Assembly: GCA_028874335.1 (NCBI GenBank)
Contig: JAPPJY010000088.1
Location: 72,245-136,244, forward strand
DNA from: Gemmatimonadota bacterium
GTDB taxonomy: Bacteria > Latescibacterota > UBA2968 > GCA-2709665
Reading direction: 5' to 3'
Length of the DNA: 64,000 bases
The first letter of the stretch is position 1; every line of letters begins with the position of its first letter. The notes below the pieces were generated by a model that saw nothing but the letters and a program-made list of their open reading frames with translations, did no database searches and was not told the DNA's origin. Positions 1 to 8,274 of this stretch are shown here, piece after piece. The position numbers and the translations under genes were made by a program.

Positions 1-18
1 GGTGTATCCGCCACCGGA

Positions 19-945
19 TCAGGCTCCTTTTTGCGCGCGCTTTATGCAGGCTTCGAGGTACTCCCGAATCCTGTCTCCACATTCGGGGTCCTGGAGGGCA
101 AAGTCAATAAACGCACGAAAGTAACTGGCGTGACTACCGATATCGTATCTTGTTTCATCCGGTAACAGCCGCACGCATCTGACCGGTTTCCCGCGCCGAA
201 TTAGGCCGCGAATGGCTTCGGTGACGCCAATCTCCCCGCCCGCGGCCTGCGTAAGCGCGCGGATTTCGTCGAAGATATGGGGGCTGAATATATAGCGCGC
301 GCTCACGGCCATCAGGCTGGGCGCTTCGTCCACGCCGGGCTTTTCGACAAGATCGTGGATGGCGAAGCTGTCTGCGTTCAGATCGCCTGCCGGGTCCGGC
401 TTGACGATTCCGTAGCGTCCAACCATTTCGGACGTGACGGGACGGACGCCCACGGTACACGCGGACCCGTGTACGAGATGAGATTCGATCATTCGAGCCA
501 GAAAGTTCGGCGTATGCCTGGTGTTGATGATCGTATCGCCGTAGGCGACCGCAAAGTGCTCCTTGTCCACGAAACTCTCGGCAGCGAGTATGGCGGCGCC
601 CGTGCCCCGGAGTCTGTTCGCCGGGGTCAACGCCTGCTGTCGGGTATAAAAGAACTCGATGCCGCGCAGGCTGTAGTCGAGTTGACCCGCGTCATTGGAG
701 GCGTGGTTCTGGTCGGACGGGGAGGCGAGATCGACGTTGTTGTCGAACTGGTTTTCAATGATGGTCTTGGTATGAGAGGTTATGAAGAGACACTTCGTCA
801 GATTCGCGGCGGCCATTTCCTCGACGACGTGCTGTATCGCGGGGTATTTGCCAACGGGCAGCATCTCTTTCGGCAGGGCTCTTGTCGTGGGCAATAAACG
901 GGTGCCGAGCCCTGCAACCGGAATGACGACTTTTCGGACACGCAT
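19..945 (-). CDS. galU: UTP--glucose-1-phosphate uridylyltransferase
   Basis: GalU makes UDP-glucose from UTP and glucose-1-phosphate in the cytoplasm, supplying glycan synthesis. The 308-residue protein starts MRVRKVVIPVAGLGTR; the nucleotide-binding signature GLGTRLLPTT followed by PKEMLPVG is intact near the N-terminus, as are AYGDTI (sugar-nucleotide Asp) and the EKP motif near the middle. Length fits the family (about 290-310). An upstream in-frame ATG at 969 overlaps the promoter -10 box, so 945 is preferred. It is divergent from the TPR/GWxTD gene and has its own sigma70-like promoter. High confidence in the family; the exact sugar specificity is inferred. Confidence 0.93.
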   Translation of the reverse strand: MRVRKVVIPVAGLGTRLLPTTRALPKEMLPVGKYPAIQHVVEEMAAANLTKCLFITSHTKTIIENQFDNNVDLASPSDQNHASNDAGQLDYSLRGIEFFYTRQQALTPANRLRGTGAAILAAESFVDKEHFAVAYGDTIINTRHTPNFLARMIESHLVHGSACTVGVRPVTSEMVGRYGIVKPDPAGDLNADSFAIHDLVEKPGVDEAPSLMAVSARYIFSPHIFDEIRALTQAAGGEIGVTEAIRGLIRRGKPVRCVRLLPDETRYDIGSHASYFRAFIDFALQDPECGDRIREYLEACIKRAQKGA

Positions 946-968
946 ACTGGATCCTTTGACTGGCCGCA

Positions 969-997
969 AAGATAAACCTGCGCTGGCGCGTTGTCAA
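969..997 (-). promoter_or_regulatory. sigma70-like promoter of galU
   Basis: On the minus strand TTGACA (992-997) is followed after exactly 17 bases by TATCTT (969-974). It lies 24 bases upstream of the chosen galU start, giving a very short leader. Confidence 0.6.
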
Positions 998-1126
998 TGC
1001 CGAAGCGCGCTGAAATTCCGGGTCCTGGAACCGGCTTCCGGCCCGTCCGCCAAGCATAGAATTCCTTTGCGCGCGCGGAGCATATTCGATAGATTTTCTC
1101 AGTGACCCATCGCGGAAGGTGTGACC

Positions 1127-3340
1127 ATGACGTGGATCATTGCCCTGTCCCTGACGATCGTCGCGCCCGTACCGGCGGCGCCGGTTGATTCGCTCCGTGT
1201 ACGGGCGGAAGCCGACATCGAGGGGGGGCGGCCGGAACGCGCCGTTGCCGCGCTGCAGCTGGTGATCGACACGGGAAAGGAAACGGCGCGGGACTATGTC
1301 CTCCTCGGACATGCGTATCTGGATGCCGGCAATCAGAAGGCAGCCAGAAAGGCATTTCGGAAGGCGGTCAAGCAGGGCGCAAAGGCAGCGGGGTACAACG
1401 GGTTGGGTCTGGCCTACATGGCTTCAAAGCAGGGGTACCGGCAGGCCGAGTCGTATTTCAGACGAGCCCTGAGAGCGGACCCGGACATGGCCGGGGCGCA
1501 GTACCACCTGGCTCGCGTCTACCTTGAAACACGGAAGCGCCGGGCGCGGGAGGCATTTGAGAGCGTGATTGAAATCGATGCCCGCTACCCTGACGCCCAT
1601 TACCAGGTCGGACTGCTGCTGGAGGACGGCGGCAAGCGGCACGAGGCGATTTCAGCATACCGGCGGGAGATGGAGGCGAATCCGGCTCACCCCCGCGCAG
1701 GAATCCGGCTGGCCAGGATGTGGCTCTCGTTGGGCAACACCGGGGAAGCGGTCAATACGCTCTCAGGGTTGCTGACAGCCGATGGCGACGCCAGAATTCC
1801 TGCCAATCGCGAACTTGCCGTTATTGCCCTGATGAATCGTGACTTCAAGCGAGCGAACGAACTGTTCGGGGTCTATTTCTCCTTCCTTCCGGAGGCCGAA
1901 CAACGCAGGTATCGAGACATATCCCTCGTGGCGGACGACGAGGACCTTGCGCGCTACGAGGCGGCGTTGCCGGAGGAAAAAGATGTACTCGCCGCGCGGT
2001 TCTGGAACCGGCGCGACCCCACCCCCCTCACGCCCGAAAACGAGCGGCTGCTGGAGCACTATCGCCGCGTGGCGCACGCACTGGAACATTATACCCGGCC
2101 GGACGGCGGCTGGGACAAACGTGGCGAGGTATTCATCCGGCTTGGAAATCCCGACCATATCAGCAGATGGGACGATATTCAGGCCGAACCCAATCGGGAA
2201 TTACAGGAAACGCGAGTGAATTTCGTGAACCGTTCCCGGATCGCGCTGGCCATCTCACCGGGGCTTCCGATCTTTCCGGTTGCCGCGAATGCCAGGTGGG
2301 AATACTGGATTTACACACAGGTGGACGGCGGTATCGAGATCACGTTCGCGGAAGTCTTCAAGGGCAGGCGGTACGACTACGCGCCGTTTCCGCTCAGGGT
2401 CGCGCCGCATGTCGGTATCCATCTGGCCGGTTTTCAGGGCGGGGTGGTCATGCAGAATGTGGTGGCGAGCCGGCCATCACGCTATTCACCCGATTTCGCC
2501 GATCTGCCCATCGACTTCTACTACTATCCGGCGGATTTCAAAGGGCCGGAGTCCAGGACGCGACTTGAGGTCTATTACGGTTTGCCTGCATCCGAGGTGG
2601 TACGGTTGAACGTGGATGAGAAAACGGATCTCATTCTGCTGGACCGGGGCGTTGCCCTATTCGACAGCTTGTGGAACGAAGTCTATCGTGAGGTGGATCA
2701 GATGGCCTTCAGCGCCCCAACGGACCGGCAGGTATCCGACGGCGCGTTCATTCCCGGCGTCATGCCGGTGGACCTGCCGCCGGGGACGTACCAGATGGCC
2801 CTGCAGGTCAGGGATGTGGTTTCCGGCAAGTCCCAGGTCTATCAGCAGGCGGTTGTCCTGGAGGACTATCACAAACCAACCGGTCTGTTGATCAGCGATA
2901 TCGAACTGGCCTTCGCTACGGAGCCGACGGAAGAAACCGCGGGAGACTACGTAAAGAACGGCCTCAAGGTCGTTCCGATGTCGTCGCTGGCGTTTCGAAC
3001 CCACCAGAACGCGTTTGTCTATTTTGAGATTTACAATCTGAAACAGGATGCCTTCGGCCAAACGCGCTATCGAGTGGAGTACACGTTGCGTTCGCATCGC
3101 GACCGGGCGCTGCCTGCGAAGATTCTGCACGGTCTGGGACGGGTATTCAGGTTGTCCGAAAAGGACCAGGAGATTGTGATTGCGTACGACCAGGCCGGCA
3201 ACCGGCCGGATGAAGTGGCGTACGTGGAACTGGACCTTACCGAAACGCAGGAAGGCAGGCAGCTGGTCAGGGTGGCCGTAACGGACCTGCTGTCGGATGA
3301 AGAGGCGTCGAAGGAGATTTCATTCAACATCGTTCCGTGA
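1127..3340 (+). CDS. Exported TPR and GWxTD-domain protein
   Basis: 737 residues. The N-terminus (MTWIIALSLTIVAPVPAA) is a signal peptide. Residues about 25-260 form tandem TPR-type helical repeats (AYLDAGNQKAARKAFRKAV, GLAYMASKQGYRQAESYFRRAL). A GWxTD-type segment follows at about 320-345 (GGWDKRGEVFIRLGNPDHI), then a long beta-rich C-terminal part. GWxTD proteins are common in Acidobacteria, Gemmatimonadota and Latescibacterota-like genomes, and their biochemical role is unknown. The ATG at 1127 is chosen over the GTG at 1121 because GGAAGG sits 8 bases before it. It is followed closely by selA on the same strand, possibly by read-through rather than functional linkage. Confidence 0.8.
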   Translation: MTWIIALSLTIVAPVPAAPVDSLRVRAEADIEGGRPERAVAALQLVIDTGKETARDYVLLGHAYLDAGNQKAARKAFRKAVKQGAKAAGYNGLGLAYMASKQGYRQAESYFRRALRADPDMAGAQYHLARVYLETRKRRAREAFESVIEIDARYPDAHYQVGLLLEDGGKRHEAISAYRREMEANPAHPRAGIRLARMWLSLGNTGEAVNTLSGLLTADGDARIPANRELAVIALMNRDFKRANELFGVYFSFLPEAEQRRYRDISLVADDEDLARYEAALPEEKDVLAARFWNRRDPTPLTPENERLLEHYRRVAHALEHYTRPDGGWDKRGEVFIRLGNPDHISRWDDIQAEPNRELQETRVNFVNRSRIALAISPGLPIFPVAANARWEYWIYTQVDGGIEITFAEVFKGRRYDYAPFPLRVAPHVGIHLAGFQGGVVMQNVVASRPSRYSPDFADLPIDFYYYPADFKGPESRTRLEVYYGLPASEVVRLNVDEKTDLILLDRGVALFDSLWNEVYREVDQMAFSAPTDRQVSDGAFIPGVMPVDLPPGTYQMALQVRDVVSGKSQVYQQAVVLEDYHKPTGLLISDIELAFATEPTEETAGDYVKNGLKVVPMSSLAFRTHQNAFVYFEIYNLKQDAFGQTRYRVEYTLRSHRDRALPAKILHGLGRVFRLSEKDQEIVIAYDQAGNRPDEVAYVELDLTETQEGRQLVRVAVTDLLSDEEASKEISFNIVP

Positions 3341-3412
3341 CGGCGGACCGTCCGGAAGTCTTGTGATCCCCCGCGCAGCGCATCGTAAATGGCGTCCATT
3401 ATCGGGAGCAGC

Positions 3413-4837
3413 ATGGCAGAACAGGCCAACTTGTCGGTGATTCCCTCTGTTGACTCGGTAATGGCCGAACCTGAGGTGCGCGCGCTGTGCGAACGCTGCG
3501 ACCAGCCGCTGGTTGCGCGTTTCGCGCGCGAGGAAATCCACGCCGTGCGGCAGTCCATACTCGCCGGTGACGCGATGGGGGAATCCCGGGACAAGCTCGT
3601 TGCGCGGGTAACGTACCGGGTCTGTCTGCGGGTGGAGCGATTGACCGAACCCGGTCTCAAGCGGGTTGTCAATGCCACGGGAATTGTGCTGCACACGAAT
3701 CTCGGACGCGCGCCGCTGGCGGATGCCGCCTCCCGGGCGGTCGCCGGAATCGCGTCGGGGTACAGCAATCTGGAAGCAGACCTTGAATCCGGCCGGCGCG
3801 GGTCCCGAACAGCGCTGGTTGAAGAACTGCTATGTGTGCTTACGGGCGCGGAGGCGGCGGCTGTGGTCAACAACAACGCGGCGGCCGTGTTGTTGACCCT
3901 GAATACGCTTTGTCTGGGAAAAGAAGCGCTGGTCTCACGAGGCGAATTGATCGAGATCGGTGATTCCTTTCGCATTCCGGAGATCATGGAGCGCAGCGGC
4001 GCGGTTCTGGTAGAGGTAGGCACAACCAACCGGACGCACCTGCGGGACTATGAGGCCGCGCTGACAGACCGCGCCGGACTGATGCTGGCGGTACACCCGA
4101 GCAACTACAGGGTGATGGGATTTACAGCCGCGGTTTCACTCCCGGAACTGGTTGCGCTGGGCGAAAGGCGAGGTGTGGCCGTGGTCCACGACCTCGGAGG
4201 GGGCGCGCTGGTGGACATGGGTGAGTTCGGTCTGCCGCACGAGCCCCTGGTATCGGAGAGTGTCGCGGCCGGCGCCGACGTGGTCACGTTCAGTGCCGAC
4301 AAGGTGTTGGGCGGCCCCCAGGCGGGTATTCTGGTGGGGAGGGGAGACGCCGTCCGGAGAATCCGACAGAACCCGCTCATGCGGGCGCTGCGGTGCGGGA
4401 AGCTGACGTACGCCGCACTGGCGGCGACGTTGAGACTCTTTCTGAACCGGAAAGAACTTTTGCGGACGCATCCTGCGCTCGCGATGCTGGCCGAGCCTGT
4501 TTCGAGTCTGAAGCGGCGGGGCCGGCGGAGCCTGGCGCGGCTGAGCCGGCTGCACGACAGCGGGCTGCGGGTTGAACTGGTGGATTCGATTGCACAGACG
4601 GGCAGCGGCGCCATGCCCCTGGAGGAAATCGCCAGCGCGGCGTTATGCGTGTCTTTCGTCAACGATGGGTCCGTGACCGACCTCGCAGCCCGGCTGCGTT
4701 CAAACGATCCGCCGGTCTTTGGATACGTGCGGGACGATCGGCTGTTTCTGGATCTGCGGACGGTGGCGTCCGGAGAGTTGCGCCTCGTCGAGGCCGCGCT
4801 TCGGCGCGCGGCGGGGATCGATGTGGAGTCAACCTGA
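3413..4837 (+). CDS. selA: L-seryl-tRNA(Sec) selenium transferase
   Basis: SelA converts Ser-tRNA(Sec) to Sec-tRNA(Sec) with selenophosphate, using PLP. The 474-residue protein has the fold-type I PLP core; the PLP lysine is in FSADKVLGGPQAGI, and the N-terminal SelA segment (NATGIVLHTNLGRAPL) is conserved. The ATG at 3413 is preferred over 3389 because GGGAG lies just upstream. Its TGA stop overlaps the selB ATG by one base (TGATG), so the two are translationally coupled. tRNA-Sec follows selB, giving a compact selA-selB-selC locus. Confidence 0.95.
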   Translation: MAEQANLSVIPSVDSVMAEPEVRALCERCDQPLVARFAREEIHAVRQSILAGDAMGESRDKLVARVTYRVCLRVERLTEPGLKRVVNATGIVLHTNLGRAPLADAASRAVAGIASGYSNLEADLESGRRGSRTALVEELLCVLTGAEAAAVVNNNAAAVLLTLNTLCLGKEALVSRGELIEIGDSFRIPEIMERSGAVLVEVGTTNRTHLRDYEAALTDRAGLMLAVHPSNYRVMGFTAAVSLPELVALGERRGVAVVHDLGGGALVDMGEFGLPHEPLVSESVAAGADVVTFSADKVLGGPQAGILVGRGDAVRRIRQNPLMRALRCGKLTYAALAATLRLFLNRKELLRTHPALAMLAEPVSSLKRRGRRSLARLSRLHDSGLRVELVDSIAQTGSGAMPLEEIASAALCVSFVNDGSVTDLAARLRSNDPPVFGYVRDDRLFLDLRTVASGELRLVEAALRRAAGIDVEST

Positions 4838-6735
4838 TGTCGCACGTGATCATCGGTACGGCAGGACATATCGATCATGGCAAGACCGCACTGATCAGGG
4901 CGCTCACGGGTATCGATACGGATACGCTCCCGCAGGAGAAGGATCGGGGCGTGACAATCGATATCGGATTCGCGTATTGGAAGGACGATGTCACGATCAT
5001 CGACGTGCCCGGTCATGAGCGGTTCGTGAAGAATATGGTGACCGGCGTGTGTACGGTGGATCTCGCCCTGTTCGTGGTCGCGGCGGACGACGGGGCCATG
5101 CCCCAGACGCGCGAACACCTGGGTATTCTGAATCTCCTGGGCGTGCGGCGGGGTGTTGTGGCGCTGAACAAGGTGGACCTGGTGGAGCCGGATTGGGCGG
5201 ACCTGGTGGTGGAGGACCTGCGTGACCTGTTCGACGGCACGTTTCTGGATGGCGCTCCGATCGTACCGGTGTCAGCGGTTACCGGCGAGGGGATAGAGAG
5301 GCTTGGGCAATGGCTGGAGGAAGAAATCGGGAAGGTGGAGGCGCGTCCCGATGGCGGTGTGTTTCGTCTGCCGGTGGATCGGGTGTTCTCCGTCAGGGGA
5401 TTCGGTACGGTTGTGACCGGCACCGTACTGTCAGGCCGGGTCCGGGCGAAGGACGTGGTGATGCTTCAGCCGGCGGACCAGGCCGTTCGTGTGCGCGGCG
5501 TGCAGGTGCACGGCAGGGATGTGGAGACTGCCCGTGTCGGCCACCGGGCGGCGATCAACCTGGCCGACGTCGAGGTGGATCAGGTCGCGCGGGGCGACCT
5601 TCTGGCGCAGCGGGGTTATTTCAGTTCCACCTATATGCTCGACGCGCGGCTGCGTCTGCTGAAGGATGCGCCGACGTCGCTGAAGAACCGGGCGCGGGTT
5701 CATCTGCACCTCGGCCCGCGTGACGTGCTGGCGCGCGTGGTTCTACTCGAAGCCGACGAGTTGCGCCCCGGCGAATCCCAACTGGTGCAGTTCCGCCTGG
5801 AGGAGCGCGGCGTGGCGGCCCGGGGCGACCGATTCGTGATCCGACGTTATTCGCCTGTGCAAACACTGGGCGGGGGGGTGGTGCTGGATGCGCAGCCGGT
5901 CAAGCACCGCCGCTTTCGGGAGGACACGCTTGAACGTCTGCGCGGGTCCGAAGTTGAAGATCCGACCCATGTGTTGGGCCTTCGCCTTAAAGCCTCGGGT
6001 TTCCGGGCCCACCCCGCCCGTGATCTTGCGGCGGCGCTGGGGCTGTCTCTGTCGGAGACGGACGATCGGCTGCAGGACCTGCTGGATACGGGAGCCGCAT
6101 TCGGCTTTCGCCACGCGGGAGAGGACGTATACGTCCATACGGATTCGTGGCAGGCCCTGCTGACACGGATTACGGAAGCGATGTCGATCTACCACCGGGT
6201 CAATCCTCTCAAGGCAGGGGTTTCACACAGCGAACTCCGCCCGCGGGTGGAGGGAAGGCCGCCGGCCGGTATCTTCGAGCGGGCAATCGACCATCTGCTC
6301 TCGGAGAAGGCGCTGTTTTCCGCGGGCTCCCTGCTGCGACTCGCCGATCACAGGATCCGATTCTCGGGAGACCAGGGCCGGATCAGAGAGGAAATACTGG
6401 CGCTTCTGCAGGCGGGCAGCGCCGCGCCGCCCGACCTGAACGAGATTGGCGTTCAGCTGGCGCAGGACGCCGCCGAAGTTCACGCTGTTGCGGCCGCCAT
6501 GCAAGCGATGGGAGAGATCGTAAGGCTGGAAGAGAATCTGGTGTTTCCGCCGCGCACGCTCGAGGAGATCGAGCAGGGGCTCGTCTCCTTCCTGCAGCGA
6601 AACCGGGAAATGAGTGTTTCGGCTTTCCGCGACCTGGTGGGTACCACGCGCAAATACGCCGTTCCATTGTTGAACCATTTCGACAACAAGGGCGTCACCG
6701 TGAGAAAGGGGGACGTCCGGGTCCTTGCCGGATAG
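4837..6735 (+). CDS. selB: Selenocysteine-specific elongation factor SelB
   Basis: SelB is the GTPase that delivers Sec-tRNA(Sec) to the ribosome at UGA codons followed by a SECIS hairpin. The 632-residue protein has G1 GHIDHGKT, G3 DVPGHE and G4 NKVD, then beta-barrel domains and the C-terminal winged-helix domains that bind SECIS RNA. MSHVIIGTAGHIDHG is the family N-terminus and overlaps the selA stop. Length is typical (about 610-640). An in-frame extension back to 4645 lies inside selA and is not real. Confidence 0.95.
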   Translation: MSHVIIGTAGHIDHGKTALIRALTGIDTDTLPQEKDRGVTIDIGFAYWKDDVTIIDVPGHERFVKNMVTGVCTVDLALFVVAADDGAMPQTREHLGILNLLGVRRGVVALNKVDLVEPDWADLVVEDLRDLFDGTFLDGAPIVPVSAVTGEGIERLGQWLEEEIGKVEARPDGGVFRLPVDRVFSVRGFGTVVTGTVLSGRVRAKDVVMLQPADQAVRVRGVQVHGRDVETARVGHRAAINLADVEVDQVARGDLLAQRGYFSSTYMLDARLRLLKDAPTSLKNRARVHLHLGPRDVLARVVLLEADELRPGESQLVQFRLEERGVAARGDRFVIRRYSPVQTLGGGVVLDAQPVKHRRFREDTLERLRGSEVEDPTHVLGLRLKASGFRAHPARDLAAALGLSLSETDDRLQDLLDTGAAFGFRHAGEDVYVHTDSWQALLTRITEAMSIYHRVNPLKAGVSHSELRPRVEGRPPAGIFERAIDHLLSEKALFSAGSLLRLADHRIRFSGDQGRIREEILALLQAGSAAPPDLNEIGVQLAQDAAEVHAVAAAMQAMGEIVRLEENLVFPPRTLEEIEQGLVSFLQRNREMSVSAFRDLVGTTRKYAVPLLNHFDNKGVTVRKGDVRVLAG

Positions 6736-6865
6736 ATACGAGTTCCTGCCAGGGGATCGTGTCGATTGACATTGCGCGGCTTTCAACGGCATTTCGTCTT
6801 CCGGGCACGGGTTTGTCCTGCAAAGCAGCCGGATCCCGCGATTGCCGAAAGCCCGCTCTTTGTGC

Positions 6866-6963
6866 GGGAGTGGATGGGGCACTGGTGGCCCTCGCGGGCT
6901 TCAAACCCGTTGCGGCGTGCTAATCACACGCTGGGTGGGTTCGATTCCCACACATTCCCGCCA
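6866..6963 (+). tRNA. selC: tRNA-Sec (anticodon TCA)
   Basis: The 98-nt sequence folds as a selenocysteine tRNA: an extended acceptor stem starting GGGAGTG and closing with CATTCCC, an anticodon loop CTTCAAA with TCA, a long variable arm with stem GCGTG/CACGC, a T arm GTGGG-TTCGATT-CCCAC, discriminator G and an encoded CCA (6961-6963). It lies 130 bases after selB. The TCA anticodon reads UGA. The eighth acceptor pair appears to be G-A. The long extra arm, anticodon and selAB context make the call secure. Confidence 0.93.
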
Positions 6964-6970
6964 TTTTCGG

Positions 6971-7000
6971 AAGCGGAGGTCTCGCACGGGGCCTCCGCTT
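6971..7000 (+). terminator. Hairpin after tRNA-Sec
   Basis: A 9-bp perfect stem AAGCGGAGG / CCTCCGCTT with a 12-base loop starts 8 bases after the tRNA CCA. The T-rich tail is weak (CTGTT), so it may be a processing or terminator hairpin. Confidence 0.5.
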
Positions 7001-7014
7001 CTGTTAACGAGGCG

Positions 7015-7043
7015 TTGACAAAGAAGATGCGCCGATGTAACTT
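7015..7043 (+). promoter_or_regulatory. sigma70-like promoter of the S1/P1-like gene
   Basis: TTGACA (7015-7020), a 17-base spacer, then TAACTT (7038-7043). It lies 72 bases upstream of the ATG at 7115, which has AAGGAG at optimal spacing. Confidence 0.6.
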
Positions 7044-7114
7044 CGCAGTCAGAATCCCGAAACGCAGATTTCCCGCAGACGGAACAGAGCTGACGCGTTT
7101 CTAAGGAGTGCCAG

Positions 7115-7993
7115 ATGGCGAGATGGGCTGTCGTACTGTTATGGGTCGTCCTGAATGCAAGCGCCGCCCATGGATGGTGGGTCCGCGGGCACGGCATCGT
7201 CACCAGAGCTGCGGTCGCCTCGCTTCCGGAACGGATGCCGGGCTTCTTTCGCGCCGGAGGAGACGCGATCGCACACTATGTGTGGGACCCCGACCTGGCG
7301 AGGAATCGCGGGACGCCGATCTTGCGCCGCGCCGAAGTTCCCGAACACTATTTCAATCCGGAACGACTGAAGGTCGCTTCGCTGCCGGCGGATCGCAACG
7401 GGTTCATTGAGTTTTGCACAAAGCAGGGCATCGCGCCGGACAAGGTCGGTTTCCTGCCCTGGTCGGTAGCCGAGTGGACGCAGAGGCTGGCAGTGGCGTT
7501 TGCAGAGCACAGGCGCTGGCCGGACAATCGCCACATCAGACAAAAGTGTCTGATGTACGCCGGTTTTGTCGCGAATTACGCCCAGGATCTCTGCCAGCCG
7601 CTGCACGTGACCATGTACTTCAACGGCCGGCCCGGCCCGGACGGCGCCATTCAACCCAGCGGCATACACTACAAGGTGGACGATCTGATCCGCAGGATCG
7701 ACCCGGCGCCCGGGGCTCTGGCATCGGGTCAGCAACCCGTCGTGCTGGATAGCCTGATGTCCGGAATTGCCGCACAGATCGAAGACAGCAGGTCGCTCCT
7801 CGACGCCGTATATGGCCTGGAGGGTCGGTTGCCGCCCGCGGGTGAGGGCGAGTGGACGCCGGTTCCCGACGTCGTGGCCTTCGGTATGGAGCGTGCGCGG
7901 GAGGCGGTGAAGTTTACCGCGTCGCTTTACCTGACGGCCTGGCATTTGTCCGAAGGCCTGGAATTCGAGGATTGGGTGGTCCGGGAGGACTGA
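7115..7993 (+). CDS. Secreted S1/P1 nuclease / zinc phospholipase C-like protein
   Basis: 292 residues with a signal peptide (MARWAVVLLWVVLNASAAHG). The mature protein begins with Trp-Trp (WWVRGHGIVTRAAV); members of the S1/P1 nuclease and phospholipase C fold use the mature N-terminal Trp and spaced His/Asp residues to bind three zinc ions. Later ligand candidates are AHYVWDPDL, FVANYAQDLCQPLHVT (His after PL) and HYKVDD. A role in hydrolysing extracellular nucleic acids or phospholipids is inferred from the family. It has its own promoter and RBS. The final EGLEFEDWVVRED is acidic. Substrate cannot be read from sequence. Confidence 0.72.
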   Translation: MARWAVVLLWVVLNASAAHGWWVRGHGIVTRAAVASLPERMPGFFRAGGDAIAHYVWDPDLARNRGTPILRRAEVPEHYFNPERLKVASLPADRNGFIEFCTKQGIAPDKVGFLPWSVAEWTQRLAVAFAEHRRWPDNRHIRQKCLMYAGFVANYAQDLCQPLHVTMYFNGRPGPDGAIQPSGIHYKVDDLIRRIDPAPGALASGQQPVVLDSLMSGIAAQIEDSRSLLDAVYGLEGRLPPAGEGEWTPVPDVVAFGMERAREAVKFTASLYLTAWHLSEGLEFEDWVVRED

Positions 7994-8050
7994 CGGGAGT
8001 CAACGTGAGAAAAACGTCCCCGGATTGCTGCGGCCGTTTGGATTGTTGTA

Positions 8051-8262
8051 AGAAGCTGTTTTAAAATTACCGGTGAGTTCCCGAGCACGAGCGAAAAAGT
8101 GGCGGTTATGAGGCGCGAGGGGCGCGCAGCGCCGACGGGAAAACTCGCCTATGAGAGGCGAGCAAGCGCAGCCTCGATCTCGTATGACGGGCGGGTTTGA
8201 CCAACGCCGACCGGCGCTTTTGCAGCCGTGTGAAGACCGCTGGGAATTTTATGACAGCTTCT
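8051..8262 (+). mobile_element. MITE-like element, family A copy 1
   Basis: A 212-bp non-coding element with imperfect terminal inverted repeats: AGAAGCTGTTTTAAAATTACC-type left end and, read inward from the right, AGAAGCTGT-ATAAAATTCCC. The first ~56 and last ~77 bases nearly match the copy at 57357-57520; the middle differs and is about 48 bp longer here. It ends 12 bases before the ATG of the downstream sulfatase-like gene, and lies 57 bases after the previous stop codon. No transposase is present. Confidence 0.8.
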
Positions 8263-8274
8263 AAAGGCGTGCGG

